Source: Phycisphaerales bacterium (lineage in GTDB: Bacteria; Planctomycetota; Phycisphaerae; Phycisphaerales; SM1A02). Taken from it: a stretch of DNA of 64,000 bases. The translations under genes and the position numbers were made by a program. The stretch spans positions 208,461-272,460 of the forward strand of contig JAKVBX010000001.1 of the NCBI GenBank assembly GCA_022446795.1, read 5' to 3'. How positions within the stretch are numbered: position 1 is the first letter of the stretch; every line of letters starts with the position of its first letter. Below the pieces are notes generated by a model. The model was not told the origin of the DNA, did not search any database, and worked only from the letters and a program-made list of their open reading frames with translations. Positions 25,321-34,658 of the stretch are shown here, in pieces.

Positions 25321-26208
25321 CTATTCAGACCCCAGGTAGGAGCGGTCAACACCGAGGATGACCTTGAGGGAAGTGGAGACGACACCCAGCGCGATACCGA
25401 TCACGATGGCCCGGAATCCGGCTTTCTGGGGCACGTCCCCGATGACCTCGGACAGGTTTTCGAGTCGAAGGCCGTTGAGGAACTGCCAGAACCAGCCATG
25501 GAGGCTGTCATTCAGGTTGAGCACGATTTCCTGCTGGGTGGCCGTGAACTGCTGGAAGCTCGCTCCGTCGAAGCTCACCTCCCACCAGGGCGTACCGCCC
25601 TCCAACTGGGTTCCGACCATCTGGGCGAAGGCCTGGTCGGCCTCGGGAAGGAGGGCCACCATGTTCTTGAGGCTCGGCAGGAAGTCCGTGAGCCAGAAGC
25701 CGGCATAGACCTGCCCCAGCAGCACGATGAAGGCCGTCACCAGCAGCAGGACCGCCTCGGGGTTCTTGGCGCGGAACGCCCGGAACGCGGCCGACGCGAT
25801 GTAGAAGGCCAACATGGCGAACATCGTGGCCGTCAGCGGAACGATCAGGTATTGGTAGATCCACCAGAACGGTGCACCTTCCTGGACAACAGGTGCCGCC
25901 CAGACATGCCCGGGGACCGCGGCCGTCGGCATGGCACCGATCTTGAACAGGCCGATGATCAACGTCACGATGAACGCGATCAGCGTGATCCCCGCGTACC
26001 CCCAGCCCTGGCGACGCTGGGAAATCTTCGCGAGGTTGATCTTGAGCAGGTTGCCACCACCGAGAATCATCGCAGCAGCGGAGATGATGATGAACATCTC
26101 CATGGCCGTCGCGCCATAGCTCTCGGTCTCGGGCACGAAGTAGGTCGCCAGCATCAGGAAGCCGACGATGGCTGCGAGCAGCAACGGGATGGTGCGCTTG
26201 GCAATCAT
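25321..26208 (-). CDS. polytopic membrane protein of the GlmL-linked cluster
   Basis: A 295-residue protein with about seven hydrophobic segments, including TIPLLLAAIVGFLMLATYFV, YAGITLIAFIVTLIIGLF, YLIVPLTATMFAMLAFYIAS and AVLLLVTAFIVLLGQVYAGFW. Two short loops contain conserved-looking aromatic clusters (GAPFWWIYQY, GGTPWWEVSFDG). Its ATG overlaps the stop of the upstream gene by four bases. No transporter or enzyme motif is visible. Confidence 0.75.
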   Translation of the reverse strand: MIAKRTIPLLLAAIVGFLMLATYFVPETESYGATAMEMFIIISAAAMILGGGNLLKINLAKISQRRQGWGYAGITLIAFIVTLIIGLFKIGAMPTAAVPGHVWAAPVVQEGAPFWWIYQYLIVPLTATMFAMLAFYIASAAFRAFRAKNPEAVLLLVTAFIVLLGQVYAGFWLTDFLPSLKNMVALLPEADQAFAQMVGTQLEGGTPWWEVSFDGASFQQFTATQQEIVLNLNDSLHGWFWQFLNGLRLENLSEVIGDVPQKAGFRAIVIGIALGVVSTSLKVILGVDRSYLGSE

Positions 26209-27626
26209 GTTCCGTCAGCTCCCGCGGCGCGGTCGAGAATCGACTGCCTGAGTTCCGCCATCGACTTGTTCCGAGCCTCGACAGCCTTGGTCTGATCCAT
26301 CTGGGCCTGGATGTTCTCCCGCTGCGAATCGTTGAGTTCCAGGCCCTCTTCACCAAGGATGTTCTCCGAGATGTAGGCCGAGATCTCGCCGAGCTTCTCG
26401 CTCTGCGTCAAGACGAACAGGGTGCTGAACAGGCAGCCCAGCACGATCAACAAGGCGGCAATCACCTTGCCCATGTCCTGGCCCTTCAGCGATCCCAGCT
26501 GCTCCGGATCACCGGAGAGATAGGCGGAGGCCGCGAAGAACTCCTCGCCGATCAGCGTGTAATCACACGCGGCGACAAAGAAGGGCAACTGGCTGGGCAT
26601 GGCGGTACCGGCGACCTGGATGGCGCCGATGGCATTCCCGGTTTCCGCCAGGATGAGCGACTCGGCATAGAACGCACCCATGTAGAAACAGGCGGCCGGC
26701 TTGTCGCGGACCATCTTGCCCTGCACGCCGGCCGTGTAACCGAACTGCTCATCCGTCAGGTAGTAGATGTCATCTTCGTTGTAGGCATCCGGTCGGCCGG
26801 CCGACAGGAACGAGCCCTGCACCGTCTCCCGGGCCGCGGTCATCACCAGCGAGCGTGCCGTTGGCACCTCGAGCTTGGCGTCGTACTTGGCCGCGGTCTT
26901 GGCCACGTTGGACAGGACGGTGAGTCCTGCCACGGTCTGGATGTCGTTGATGTCGAGAATGCCCGGGACAAACAGGCAGGAGCGACCCATTTCCGTCGCC
27001 CGCCCCACTGCTTCGTTCACGGCCTCCAGCCCGGCGATCTTGCGGACCTTCACCGGGCGGCCGCTCTTGGCGATCATCACGAACAGAATCACCACCAGGC
27101 TGATGGTCAGCATGATGAACAGGAACCACAGCTTGGACTCGTTGATCCAGTCCCAGGTGGGTGTCACTGGCTTCTCGGTGATGGCCAGCGGCGACACCTC
27201 GTTGGTCGCCGACACCGCCTGCACCGCGTACATGTAGCTCGTGCCGGCTTCGACCGTCTCGTCGAGGTAACTCGTCTCGCCACCGGAAACCGCGGCAATC
27301 GGCTCATCATCCGCGAAGGACAGGTCCTCGATTCGAACGGCCCCGTCGGGTCCCTCTGGATTGACCGGTTCCGTCACACCAGTCGCCGTCTCACCGACGC
27401 TCTCCAACTGGGAAGCACCCGACAGTTGATCGCCGACCACGGCCTTGCGGAAGATCATGTAGCCCGCCGCACCACCGGCCGAGCCCTTCCAGGTCAGCTG
27501 GACCTGGTTGCCCACGTCGTTGGGCTCATCGGTTGCCACGACATCGGTCGGCGGCGCCGGGGCCGCCGCGTACGCGACAGTCACGGCGAAAAACATCGCC
27601 ATGAGAACTGCCAGGAACCGGGTCAT
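26205..27626 (-). CDS. FN3-domain membrane protein with a cytoplasmic Rossmann-like domain (DUF6754-like)
   Basis: About 473 residues. A signal peptide (MTRFLAVLMAMFFAVTVAYA) is followed by a fibronectin type III-like domain to about residue 160 (VQLTWKGSAGGAAGYMIFRK, then SYMYAVQAVSATNEVSPLAI). A helix comes next (LWFLFIMLTISLVVILFVMIA), then a cytoplasmic domain starting GRPVKVRKIAGLEAVNEAVGRATEMG and including FVPGILDINDIQTVAGLTVLS, and a last helix (VIAALLIVLGCLFSTLFVL). From memory the cytoplasmic part corresponds to the uncharacterised DUF6754. The start could also be the GTG at 27644, which overlaps the upstream stop. Confidence 0.75.
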   Translation of the reverse strand: MTRFLAVLMAMFFAVTVAYAAAPAPPTDVVATDEPNDVGNQVQLTWKGSAGGAAGYMIFRKAVVGDQLSGASQLESVGETATGVTEPVNPEGPDGAVRIEDLSFADDEPIAAVSGGETSYLDETVEAGTSYMYAVQAVSATNEVSPLAITEKPVTPTWDWINESKLWFLFIMLTISLVVILFVMIAKSGRPVKVRKIAGLEAVNEAVGRATEMGRSCLFVPGILDINDIQTVAGLTVLSNVAKTAAKYDAKLEVPTARSLVMTAARETVQGSFLSAGRPDAYNEDDIYYLTDEQFGYTAGVQGKMVRDKPAACFYMGAFYAESLILAETGNAIGAIQVAGTAMPSQLPFFVAACDYTLIGEEFFAASAYLSGDPEQLGSLKGQDMGKVIAALLIVLGCLFSTLFVLTQSEKLGEISAYISENILGEEGLELNDSQRENIQAQMDQTKAVEARNKSMAELRQSILDRAAGADGT

Positions 27627-27640
27627 GGTTGAAATTGGTG

Positions 27641-28765
27641 TCACCCTTCGATGAGTTCCACGTTTGCTCGCGGCACGATTGCCGTCTCTCCGTGCGGGAA
27701 CCTTACCTCAAGCACGCGAGCTTTGGAGCCCGAGTCCAGGACGTGGGGCTCTGAAGGCAATCCGGAGACCTCTCCGATCATCCCGAACCAGGGGTCCCGG
27801 ATGACCCGGATGGCCCGCCCGATCTCGAGAAGACCCTCCTCGTGAGCACCCCCGGCGGCCTCGCCGGAGCCTGATTCGAGCGGAATGATGATCTCGGGCC
27901 GCATGACGCCGGCGCGAATCTGGGTCGCCCCATTGACCGAAGCCTCTCGCCCCTCATGTGTCTTGAGCAATTCGAAGGTCCTCTGGGCCATGGCGATCTC
28001 ACCAAAGCCCTCGGTGACGATGATCGTCAGTCCGACCCGTTCGCGACCAGTAATGGCAACGCCAAGGTCGTAGCCAAGAAAGTTCTTGAGATCCTCGTCG
28101 TCGATTCCACCACTGACGATTGCCGCGGCGCCCACCGCCTTGGCTCGCTGGATCGAAGCCACGCTCATCCGACCGCCGCCGACGACCACGCATCCGGACA
28201 TGTCGTCCGTAATGTCATCTGGGGCAAGAGGTTGCTCGTGTGACCCAACAGCGACACGGATCTTGCCGTGGGTCTCCCCACCGATCCCGAAGATGCCCTG
28301 GATGAAGGCGACCTCCGCTTCGATGATGCAGCCTTCCTCCTGGAGAACCTCCACCACCTTGCCAGCCATGTAGCCATGCACATCGACCGGGATGGGCTTG
28401 CCGCGAACGATGACCTGGCCCGTCACGGGCGAAACGGTCTCAACCGTGCCCTCGTGCTGGCAGTTCACGGTGGTCTTGAACAGGCCGAAGAGCCCCTTGC
28501 TTCGCGCGAGGGGTTCATCGTGTGCAATCGGATCACCTTCCTTCTTGAGCATGCACTCGGGCACGTCAGCCGGGGGTAGCGACATCTGGTTGGCGAGATT
28601 GATCGGGTGGACGTCGCCTGGCAATGCGGTCTCGGCCACGACATCTTCGGCCTGGACCTGGTCTCCGACCGAGACCTTCACCTCGCCCTTGATGGGCAGT
28701 TGGCGACGGCTCCGGTGGCGCGTATTTGACGTGACGAGTAGTCCCGGTGTGTAGGCCTTGGCCAT
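27641..28765 (-). CDS. barrel-sandwich (lipoyl/RnfC-like) protein of the GlmL-linked cluster
   Basis: A 374-residue soluble protein. The N-terminal part has a barrel-sandwich segment KGEVKVSVGDQVQAEDVVAE, like lipoyl domains or the RnfC N-terminus, but no lipoyl-type Lys in a DK turn. A second half-barrel follows (GTVETVSPVTGQVIVRGKPI) with VAFIQGIFGIGGETHGKI. The middle has a small ligand-binding-like domain (GCVVVGGGRMSVASIQRAKAVGAAAIVSGG), and the end a KOW-like strand set (ARVLEVRFPHGETAIVPRANVEL). No function is known to me. It starts 19 bases after the GlmL-type gene and overlaps the next gene's region. Confidence 0.75.
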   Translation of the reverse strand: MAKAYTPGLLVTSNTRHRSRRQLPIKGEVKVSVGDQVQAEDVVAETALPGDVHPINLANQMSLPPADVPECMLKKEGDPIAHDEPLARSKGLFGLFKTTVNCQHEGTVETVSPVTGQVIVRGKPIPVDVHGYMAGKVVEVLQEEGCIIEAEVAFIQGIFGIGGETHGKIRVAVGSHEQPLAPDDITDDMSGCVVVGGGRMSVASIQRAKAVGAAAIVSGGIDDEDLKNFLGYDLGVAITGRERVGLTIIVTEGFGEIAMAQRTFELLKTHEGREASVNGATQIRAGVMRPEIIIPLESGSGEAAGGAHEEGLLEIGRAIRVIRDPWFGMIGEVSGLPSEPHVLDSGSKARVLEVRFPHGETAIVPRANVELIEG

Positions 28766-28784
28766 GGTGTATCTGCCCCTCGCC

Positions 28785-30611
28785 TCAGACGGCGACGGCC
28801 TCCTCCTCGTACATCTGGACGCCCTCGATCCACTTTCCAATGGTGGCCTGGCAGGTGGCCCGGTCCTCGGGGAGGGCCAACGGTCGCCCACGCCCATCGA
28901 GGATCAGGCCGACGGTGCCGCCTTGAACGTCCTTGGTGATTCTCTTTCCAGGCCCGGCACCCAAGTCGATGCCCCGGGCTGGATCGCATTCGATCGTCGC
29001 GGTCTGGCCTGGCTCCAGCGGCAGCATGGTGATGTCACCACCGCGGATCTCACCCGACTCATTGAGCGTGTCGCCCTTGACCGTGTACTTGAAGCAAGTC
29101 TTGCCAGGCTTGGGCAGACCCTTGCCGGCGACGCAGGTGCCCAGGTAGATCAGGCAGTCACGGTCGAAGACCTGCGTGGCCGCCTGCGGGTGAACCGCGG
29201 AGAGCACGCCCAGGTGCGGCATCATGAAGATCGAGTCCTTGGCCAGCCGGGTCACGCCCTCGGGCTCGAAGGCATCGATCAGCAACATGGCCGTCTGGTG
29301 CATCCTCGGCGCGTGGCTGAGCACGCCACCGGAGGCCACCAGGAGATCCAGCTTCATGTTGTTCACGATGGTGTCGCCGGTCGACTCCTGGCTGAAGGTA
29401 TCGCCCACGGTTCGCTGCTTCTGCACGCCCTTGAGCGTGGTCGCGAACTCCTTGTGCTGGATGTAGGCCAGTCGCAGGGCTTCCCGAGCCACGGCCTGCT
29501 CGAACATCAACGCTTCCTTGGTCTGCGGAATCGTCGTGGGACGGATCATCTTGTTCTTGACGTGGTTTCGAAGCTGACGCTCGTCCATGTCGAAGGGCAC
29601 CCACCGCAACACGTTGGGCATGGTGGCCTCGGCGCAGACGTTGGAGATCGAATAGGACATCCCCAGGTTGGCGCTCACGGTCCGGTTGAAGGTCTCATCG
29701 AACACGGAGAACACGTCAGTGGTCGCCCCACCGATATCCACGCCGACCACGTTGATGCCCTGGATCCGGGCCACGGTCTGGAGGATGTCCCCCACGGCAC
29801 CGGGGGTCGGCATGATCGGGGCATCCGTCCACGTCATCAGCTTGTCGTAGCCCGGGGCCTGTGCCATGACGTGCTCAAGGAAGATGTCATGGATCTTGTC
29901 CCGGGCCGGGCCGAGGTTCTCCATCTCCAGCACCGGTCGCAGGTTTTCGCAGATCTGCAGGTCGAAACCGCCCTCGCGGAAGACATCCGTGACCGAATCC
30001 CGTGCTTCCTTGTTGCCCGCGTAGATGATGGGCATCTCGTAGTCGCTGCCGAACCGCGGCTGCGGCTTGGCCGGCGCCACCAGTTCGCAGATCTGGATCA
30101 CGTGCGTGGTGGTACCGCCGTCGATGCCGCCGGAGATGAGGATCATGTCCGGACGCAGGTCGCGGATGCGCTGAATCTGTTCATGCGGTCGACGATCGTC
30201 ATTGGAGGCGATCACATCCATCACGATGGCGCCGGCGCCCAGGGCCGCCCGCTTGGCGCTGTCCCCGGTCATCTCCCGCACCACGCCCGCCACCATCATC
30301 TGCAGGCCACCGCCAGCAGAAGATGTGGAGATGTAGATGTCGCAGCCCTCGGTCTCCGTGGCCGGCGAGATGATCTTCCCGTCATCGTCGATGAACCGCC
30401 GGTTGGCCAGTTCGCCGATCTCGGTGACGGAATTGACCACGCCCATGGTCACGTCCGCGAAGGGTTTCTCCACTGTCGTCGGGGCTTCGCCACGGTGGGT
30501 CTGGCGATATTCCCCGTCCACGTACTGGATAAGAATGGCCTTGGTGGTGGTACTGCCACAGTCCGTGGCCAGGATCACCTTGATCTTCTCAGGATCGAGT
30601 GCTGTCGTCAT
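28785..30611 (-). CDS. GlmL/MutL-family ASKHA ATPase
   Basis: A 608-residue protein of the glutamate mutase L type. ILATDCGSTTTKAILIQY is the ASKHA phosphate-1 loop, GVDIGGATTDVFSVFDE is the second nucleotide site, and ILISGGIDGGTTTHVIQI and DLLVASGGVLSHAP are family landmarks. GlmL is encoded beside the B12-dependent glutamate mutase and is thought to help reactivate it, much as other ASKHA reactivases do. No mutase subunit is present in this window; instead the partners are membrane proteins. The start at 30611 is chosen because GAGGA lies eleven bases upstream; an ATG at 30623 is possible. It overlaps the upstream gene by about 23 bases. Confidence 0.9.
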   Translation of the reverse strand: MTTALDPEKIKVILATDCGSTTTKAILIQYVDGEYRQTHRGEAPTTVEKPFADVTMGVVNSVTEIGELANRRFIDDDGKIISPATETEGCDIYISTSSAGGGLQMMVAGVVREMTGDSAKRAALGAGAIVMDVIASNDDRRPHEQIQRIRDLRPDMILISGGIDGGTTTHVIQICELVAPAKPQPRFGSDYEMPIIYAGNKEARDSVTDVFREGGFDLQICENLRPVLEMENLGPARDKIHDIFLEHVMAQAPGYDKLMTWTDAPIMPTPGAVGDILQTVARIQGINVVGVDIGGATTDVFSVFDETFNRTVSANLGMSYSISNVCAEATMPNVLRWVPFDMDERQLRNHVKNKMIRPTTIPQTKEALMFEQAVAREALRLAYIQHKEFATTLKGVQKQRTVGDTFSQESTGDTIVNNMKLDLLVASGGVLSHAPRMHQTAMLLIDAFEPEGVTRLAKDSIFMMPHLGVLSAVHPQAATQVFDRDCLIYLGTCVAGKGLPKPGKTCFKYTVKGDTLNESGEIRGGDITMLPLEPGQTATIECDPARGIDLGAGPGKRITKDVQGGTVGLILDGRGRPLALPEDRATCQATIGKWIEGVQMYEEEAVAV

Positions 30612-31005
30612 CTGGTGCTGCATCCTCGGGGAGGACGTCCTTCTCCTGGGGACCGCCGGGGTCCGCTTTCTCCGCGTCGTCGTCTACGCCGCGGTCCTCC
30701 CAATAGTCGAGGCGTCGGGCAAGGTATTCGACGGAACCGCGGTGTTCAAGAAAGTTTGCGAAAGCCTCGATTCCAGCCGTATCCAGGACCACCGCGACGA
30801 TGGGCCGAAAGAAGTGGATCACCTGCGAGGCTACGAAATTCAGGGGTCTGCTCATCTCCAGGGCCATCAGGGCCGGAACGGTCATTCGCCGACGAACCAC
30901 GGCCTTGCAGACCGTGTCGACGATCTCCTTCTGGTACTCGGTCGGGTCGATTTCCTCGATTTTCTCGACCCCGAAGGCGTGTTTCAGCCGGTCCTTGAAG
31001 CTCAT
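30589..31005 (-). CDS. small cytoplasmic protein of the GlmL-linked cluster
   Basis: A 138-residue protein with a GGAGGA ribosome site. It starts MSFKDRLKHAFGVEKIEEID. A helical core (MTVPALMALEMSRPLNFVASQVIHFFRPIVAVVLD) contains moderately hydrophobic helices, and the C-terminal 30 residues are acidic and Pro-rich (DDDAEKADPGGPQEKDVLPEDAAPDDD). No family is recognised. It overlaps its neighbours on both sides, so it belongs to the same operon. Confidence 0.75.
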   Translation of the reverse strand: MSFKDRLKHAFGVEKIEEIDPTEYQKEIVDTVCKAVVRRRMTVPALMALEMSRPLNFVASQVIHFFRPIVAVVLDTAGIEAFANFLEHRGSVEYLARRLDYWEDRGVDDDAEKADPGGPQEKDVLPEDAAPDDDSTRS

Positions 31006-31451
31006 GCGGAATCCTCCCGCTCGACCAGCTCGCGGATCCGCCCCTCGATCCGGTCCCGATCCTGGTCGAAGAGCACCTGCATGCCCGAGAACGCGTCCCA
31101 TCGTGATGGTCGACGCCGGGTAGACAGGTAGCCCCCATGGCGATCCGCCACGAATCGGCGGAGGTCCTGCCACTTGAAGGATCGGCTGGAGAAGGGATAG
31201 CGGGCGGTGATCGACTCCGAGTCCATCTCGAAGTGACTTCTCAGAAAGAACTTACTGAGGCTGGCCAGCAGAATGGCGGCCGCCACGCCTGCCGCAATCG
31301 AGGCCAGGATCAGCTTCTGGGGCCCGCCCACGGTCAGCCAGACGAAGGTGCAGGCGACCAGCACCACCACCAGGGCCGCCACGGCACGGGCGGGTTGCTC
31401 CCGGGCCGGGTGGACGCTCCAGCGGATGGTCTGCTCGTCGGCGGTACTCAT
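31002..31451 (-). CDS. small membrane protein with a PH-like C-terminal domain
   Basis: A 149-residue protein with two adjacent hydrophobic segments (AVAALVVVLVACTFVWLTV, LILASIAAGVAAAILLAS). A short beta-rich domain follows (FEMDSESITARYPFSSRSFKWQDLRRFVADRHGGYL), which resembles the bacterial PH-like fold of small membrane proteins. It is the first gene of the eight-gene cluster. The ATG at 31451 has only a weak GAGAGG upstream. No clear promoter was found; the nearest candidate -10 is TACACT about 40 bases upstream. Confidence 0.75.
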   Translation of the reverse strand: MSTADEQTIRWSVHPAREQPARAVAALVVVLVACTFVWLTVGGPQKLILASIAAGVAAAILLASLSKFFLRSHFEMDSESITARYPFSSRSFKWQDLRRFVADRHGGYLSTRRRPSRWDAFSGMQVLFDQDRDRIEGRIRELVEREDSA

Positions 31452-31663
31452 TGGGGCGACGTGGCCTCTCCCGGGAAACCGGCCAGTGTAGTCCATGCCG
31501 CGAAATCGACACTCGAGCGGCCCCGCCTGGTGACACCGGGAACCGCCATTTGATTCGAATCTCAGCAAGCCGCGGAATATCCGCCTGGCCACCTCCTATG
31601 GGGGGCAACGGAACCGCACTTCGCGGTCCCCAGAACCCAACGTGTCAAGTGGAGGAAACTCAA

Positions 31664-33055
31664 ATGAAGACCAGGAACACCATGACGATGCTGGCCGCAA
31701 CAGCCGGCGTATTGACGCTGACCGCCACCGCGCTGTCGGACCATCAACTCGCGCCCGACGAACGCGGCTGGGCGAATCTCGACGCCACGATCAACAACGC
31801 GGCGCATGGAGACACCATCCGGCTCGCACCGGGCGAATACAAGGAAACCATCGAGGCCACCGAGAACGCCGACTGCAAGACCCTGCGGATCGTCGGCGAC
31901 GGCAAGGACCCGACCCACACGGTGATCCGTGCGTCCTGCAGCCGCCATCGATTCGGCGGATTCGGCCTGGACGCTGACCGGGAGCTGAACTACGTCTTTG
32001 AGAATCTCACGTTCGCCGGTCACGAGTGCAGCGATCGACATCCCGATCGGGATGGCCTGTGGTTCTCGCGTGCCAATGTCCAGTTCATCAACTGTCGGTT
32101 CGAGCGCATCCAGTCGCTCTACCTGGATGACGTGGATCAGAACCCGAACGAGTACGACACCTATGGCGCGGTCTACCTGGATAGCTCGACCGCCGATTTC
32201 GACAACTGCACGTTCTACGAAAACGGCCTGGCCTTTGCCCGGCTGACGGACTACACCTGCAAGGCCGAGGGCGGCGCCATCCACAGCTACAACTCGAACG
32301 TCACGATCAGTGATTCTGATTTCGAAGCGAACTACGCGGTCTCACGTGGGCATGCCACGGCGCGTGCCACGTCGAGGTCCGCGGCCAATGGCGGCGCCAT
32401 CTACGCAGTCAAGGGCCGCATGTCGATCTCCGGGACTCGTTTTCATGAGAACGAGGCCTCGAGCTATGCCAGCACGAGCCAGCCTGACGAGATCCTCGGC
32501 GGCGCCATCTATGCCGTCAATCTCGATCGCTTCACGGTGACGGGCTGTGAATTCAGGCACAACGCAGCCGAGTGGGCCGGTGGCGCCGTTGACGGCCCCC
32601 GTGGCTACGGTGGTGCCATCTACGTGAACTACTGGGAGACCTTTCCCTTCAACGGGCCTGGTGGCACGCTCCTGGCAGACAACCACTTCTACTGGAACAA
32701 GACTGATTTCACCGGTGGTGCCGTGTTCGTCGGCGAGGAAGCACAGGTCAAGATCAAGCGTTGCGAGTTCGAATGCAACACGCTTGAGCAGGCCGCAGGA
32801 CCATGGCGAGATGCCGGCGGGAACGAGTTCATCGAGGACTGCGGTCCCCCCTGCCGCGGTGATCTCAACGGCGATGGCGTCGTGGACAAGTTCGACCTGT
32901 TCGTGATCTACAGCCTCTGGGGCAAGGTGAAGTCCTACAAGCAGTATGCCGCCGATCTCAACTATGACGGCGTCGTCAACGCCAGCGACATCCTGGCCTG
33001 GACCCGCCTGGCGACCGACTGCCCACCCGAGAACGATGAGCCGTTCGGCCAGTAG
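31664..33055 (+). CDS. secreted parallel beta-helix protein with a C-terminal dockerin-like domain
   Basis: A 463-residue protein with a signal peptide (MTMLAATAGVLTLTATALS). Most of it is a right-handed beta-helix of the pectate-lyase or polymorphic-OMP type: repeated rungs such as VQFINCRFERI, ADFDNCTFYEN, VTISDSDFEANY, MSISGTRFHENEA and GGAIYAV. The C-terminus has two EF-hand-like calcium loops, GDLNGDGVVDKFDLFVI and DLNYDGVVNASDILAW, which are the planctomycete-type dockerin-like tail. The ATG follows GGAGGAA. It may bind or cut a polysaccharide outside the cell; no catalytic residues are obvious. No cohesin is in this window. Confidence 0.88.
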   Translation: MKTRNTMTMLAATAGVLTLTATALSDHQLAPDERGWANLDATINNAAHGDTIRLAPGEYKETIEATENADCKTLRIVGDGKDPTHTVIRASCSRHRFGGFGLDADRELNYVFENLTFAGHECSDRHPDRDGLWFSRANVQFINCRFERIQSLYLDDVDQNPNEYDTYGAVYLDSSTADFDNCTFYENGLAFARLTDYTCKAEGGAIHSYNSNVTISDSDFEANYAVSRGHATARATSRSAANGGAIYAVKGRMSISGTRFHENEASSYASTSQPDEILGGAIYAVNLDRFTVTGCEFRHNAAEWAGGAVDGPRGYGGAIYVNYWETFPFNGPGGTLLADNHFYWNKTDFTGGAVFVGEEAQVKIKRCEFECNTLEQAAGPWRDAGGNEFIEDCGPPCRGDLNGDGVVDKFDLFVIYSLWGKVKSYKQYAADLNYDGVVNASDILAWTRLATDCPPENDEPFGQ

Positions 33056-33088
33056 TCCGTCTCATCAACAACCTGCATGGAGCGAAGT

Positions 33089-33117
33089 CCACAGTCCCGG
33101 TCATGCCGGGGCTGTGG
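33089..33117 (+). terminator. possible intergenic terminator hairpin
   Basis: CCACAG (33089-33094) and CTGTGG (33112-33117), with the inner CCCGG/CCGGG, form a stable stem between the beta-helix gene and the convergent birA. It is not followed by a T run on either strand, so it is only a candidate. Confidence 0.4.
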
Positions 33118-33141
33118 CCGTTCCAGGCCCCTGCCGAATCA

Positions 33142-33702
33142 TCATGATGGCGCCCAGGCCGTCACGATCCCGGGAAGCACGCGTTCCAGGATGTCGATTC
33201 GCTCAACCTCGACGCCGACCTGCGCCAGGCTGATCGCCACACCGTCCAGGTCATCCGGGAAAGACGCCTGCCGCACGTTGATCCCGACACCGATCACCGC
33301 GACACCGTCCGACTGCTCGACCAGGACCCCGGCGACCTTTCGGCCTTCCAGCAGCACGTCGTTGGGCGGTTTCACCGCGAAGCCACCGGGATGCAGCACA
33401 TCCAGTGACGCGACGAGCGCGGTGGCGATGGCCAACGACCGCTGCGGGTCATCGGTCGCGGGCAGGGCCAGGCTGAACGCCAGGCCATCGTCGCCGGTAT
33501 CGCACCAGTGGTTTCCGCGTTGCCCACGGCCCGCGACCTGGCGACCGGTCACCACCACACCGCCAACACCCAGCGACCGGGCGACATCCTGGGTGCTGTC
33601 ACATTCAGCCAGCACACGGCAGGTCACCAGAGGGGCGCCGATTCGGGCCACCAGGGCCTCGACACGGTCGGGCCAGTCGGCAATCGCCAGCAGGTCCGTC
33701 AC
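33142..33702 (-). CDS. birA: biotin-[acetyl-CoA-carboxylase] ligase
   Basis: A 186-residue BirA catalytic domain. VAGRGQRGNHWCDTG is the adenylate loop (family GRGRxGxxW), KPPNDVLLEGRKVAGVLVE holds the catalytic Lys, and VIGVGINV ends the site. It attaches biotin to carboxylase carrier protein. There is no N-terminal helix-turn-helix, so it is not a repressor, and it is shorter than usual because the C-terminal SH3-like domain is also missing. The GTG start overlaps the nadC stop by four bases. Confidence 0.9.
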   Translation of the reverse strand: MTDLLAIADWPDRVEALVARIGAPLVTCRVLAECDSTQDVARSLGVGGVVVTGRQVAGRGQRGNHWCDTGDDGLAFSLALPATDDPQRSLAIATALVASLDVLHPGGFAVKPPNDVLLEGRKVAGVLVEQSDGVAVIGVGINVRQASFPDDLDGVAISLAQVGVEVERIDILERVLPGIVTAWAPS

Positions 33703-34622
33703 GTGTCCAGCCCAAGATCGAGAATGGTCGCGTCCCGGGTCAGGGCGCCCACGGCGATGCGGTCGACACCGGTCAGCGCCACGCGATGCGCCTCATCCAG
33801 CGTGATGCCGCCGGACGCTTCCAGCAGGATCTCCCGCTTGGAAAGATCACGGCGATGAACCGCCTCCTGCATGTCCTCGGGCCGCATGTTGTCCAGCAGC
33901 ACGATGTCGACACGCCCCGGCTCCATGGCCAGGACCGCGTCGAGTTGATCCAGGGTATCGACCTCGACTTCGACAAAGGCCAGGTCGGGTACCGCGCGGG
34001 CTTCCTGGCACGCGGCATCAAGACGTGATGACCAGTCCTCCTCGGGGAGACCGGCCAGGTGGTTGTCCTTGAACAGCGCCGCATCGTGCAGGCCCAGCCG
34101 ATGCAGCGTCCCGCCACCGCAGGCCACCGCGTACTTTTCCCAGAGACGCAGGCCGGGCGTGGTCTTCCGCGTGTCGCAGATGACCGCCGACGTGCCCTCG
34201 ATGGCCCGGATGAACCGACGCGTCGTGCTGGCCACCCCGGCCAGTCGACCCAGCACGTTCAGGATGGTCCGCTCGGCGGCCAATACCGATCGCCGCCCAC
34301 CCTCGATGACCGCCACGACGGCACCGGCCGTCACCGCCTCACCCTCTTCCACGCTCGGCCGAAGTTCCAGCCGTCCCGCCAGCGGCGGCGTCGCAAAGGC
34401 ACGGGCCAGCGGTTCCAGGCCGGAGACCACCATCACCTCCCGGGCCACGATGGACGCCGTCAGGCGGTCCGTCGGCTGGACGATGGCATTGGTCGTGACA
34501 TCACCACGATCAAGGCCATCCTCGGCGAACCATCGCTGGATGCACTCGACGACGGACGAAGACGGAAGCAGTTGCTGCGCCAGACCCTTGAGCCCGGCGA
34601 CGGTATCCTCTTGTTCGGACAT
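33699..34622 (-). CDS. nadC: nicotinate-nucleotide pyrophosphorylase (quinolinate phosphoribosyltransferase)
   Basis: A 307-residue NadC that converts quinolinate and PRPP to nicotinate mononucleotide in NAD synthesis. DRGDVTTNAI opens the family, then ERTILNVLGRLAGVAS, CDTRKTTPGLR (PRPP-binding), DAALFKDNHL and LLDNMRPEDM follow. The ATG at 34622 is chosen over a GTG one codon earlier. It diverges from the transporter at 34659 across 36 bases and precedes birA in an overlapping pair. Confidence 0.95.
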   Translation of the reverse strand: MSEQEDTVAGLKGLAQQLLPSSSVVECIQRWFAEDGLDRGDVTTNAIVQPTDRLTASIVAREVMVVSGLEPLARAFATPPLAGRLELRPSVEEGEAVTAGAVVAVIEGGRRSVLAAERTILNVLGRLAGVASTTRRFIRAIEGTSAVICDTRKTTPGLRLWEKYAVACGGGTLHRLGLHDAALFKDNHLAGLPEEDWSSRLDAACQEARAVPDLAFVEVEVDTLDQLDAVLAMEPGRVDIVLLDNMRPEDMQEAVHRRDLSKREILLEASGGITLDEAHRVALTGVDRIAVGALTRDATILDLGLDT

Positions 34623-34658
34623 CACGGAAGTATACGGACGACGGTTGACTCACTCACC

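Noticed and set aside
28758..30998. Open frame of 746 codons on the plus strand
   Set aside because: It is a shadow of the GlmL-type gene; the translation is His/Arg-rich low complexity.
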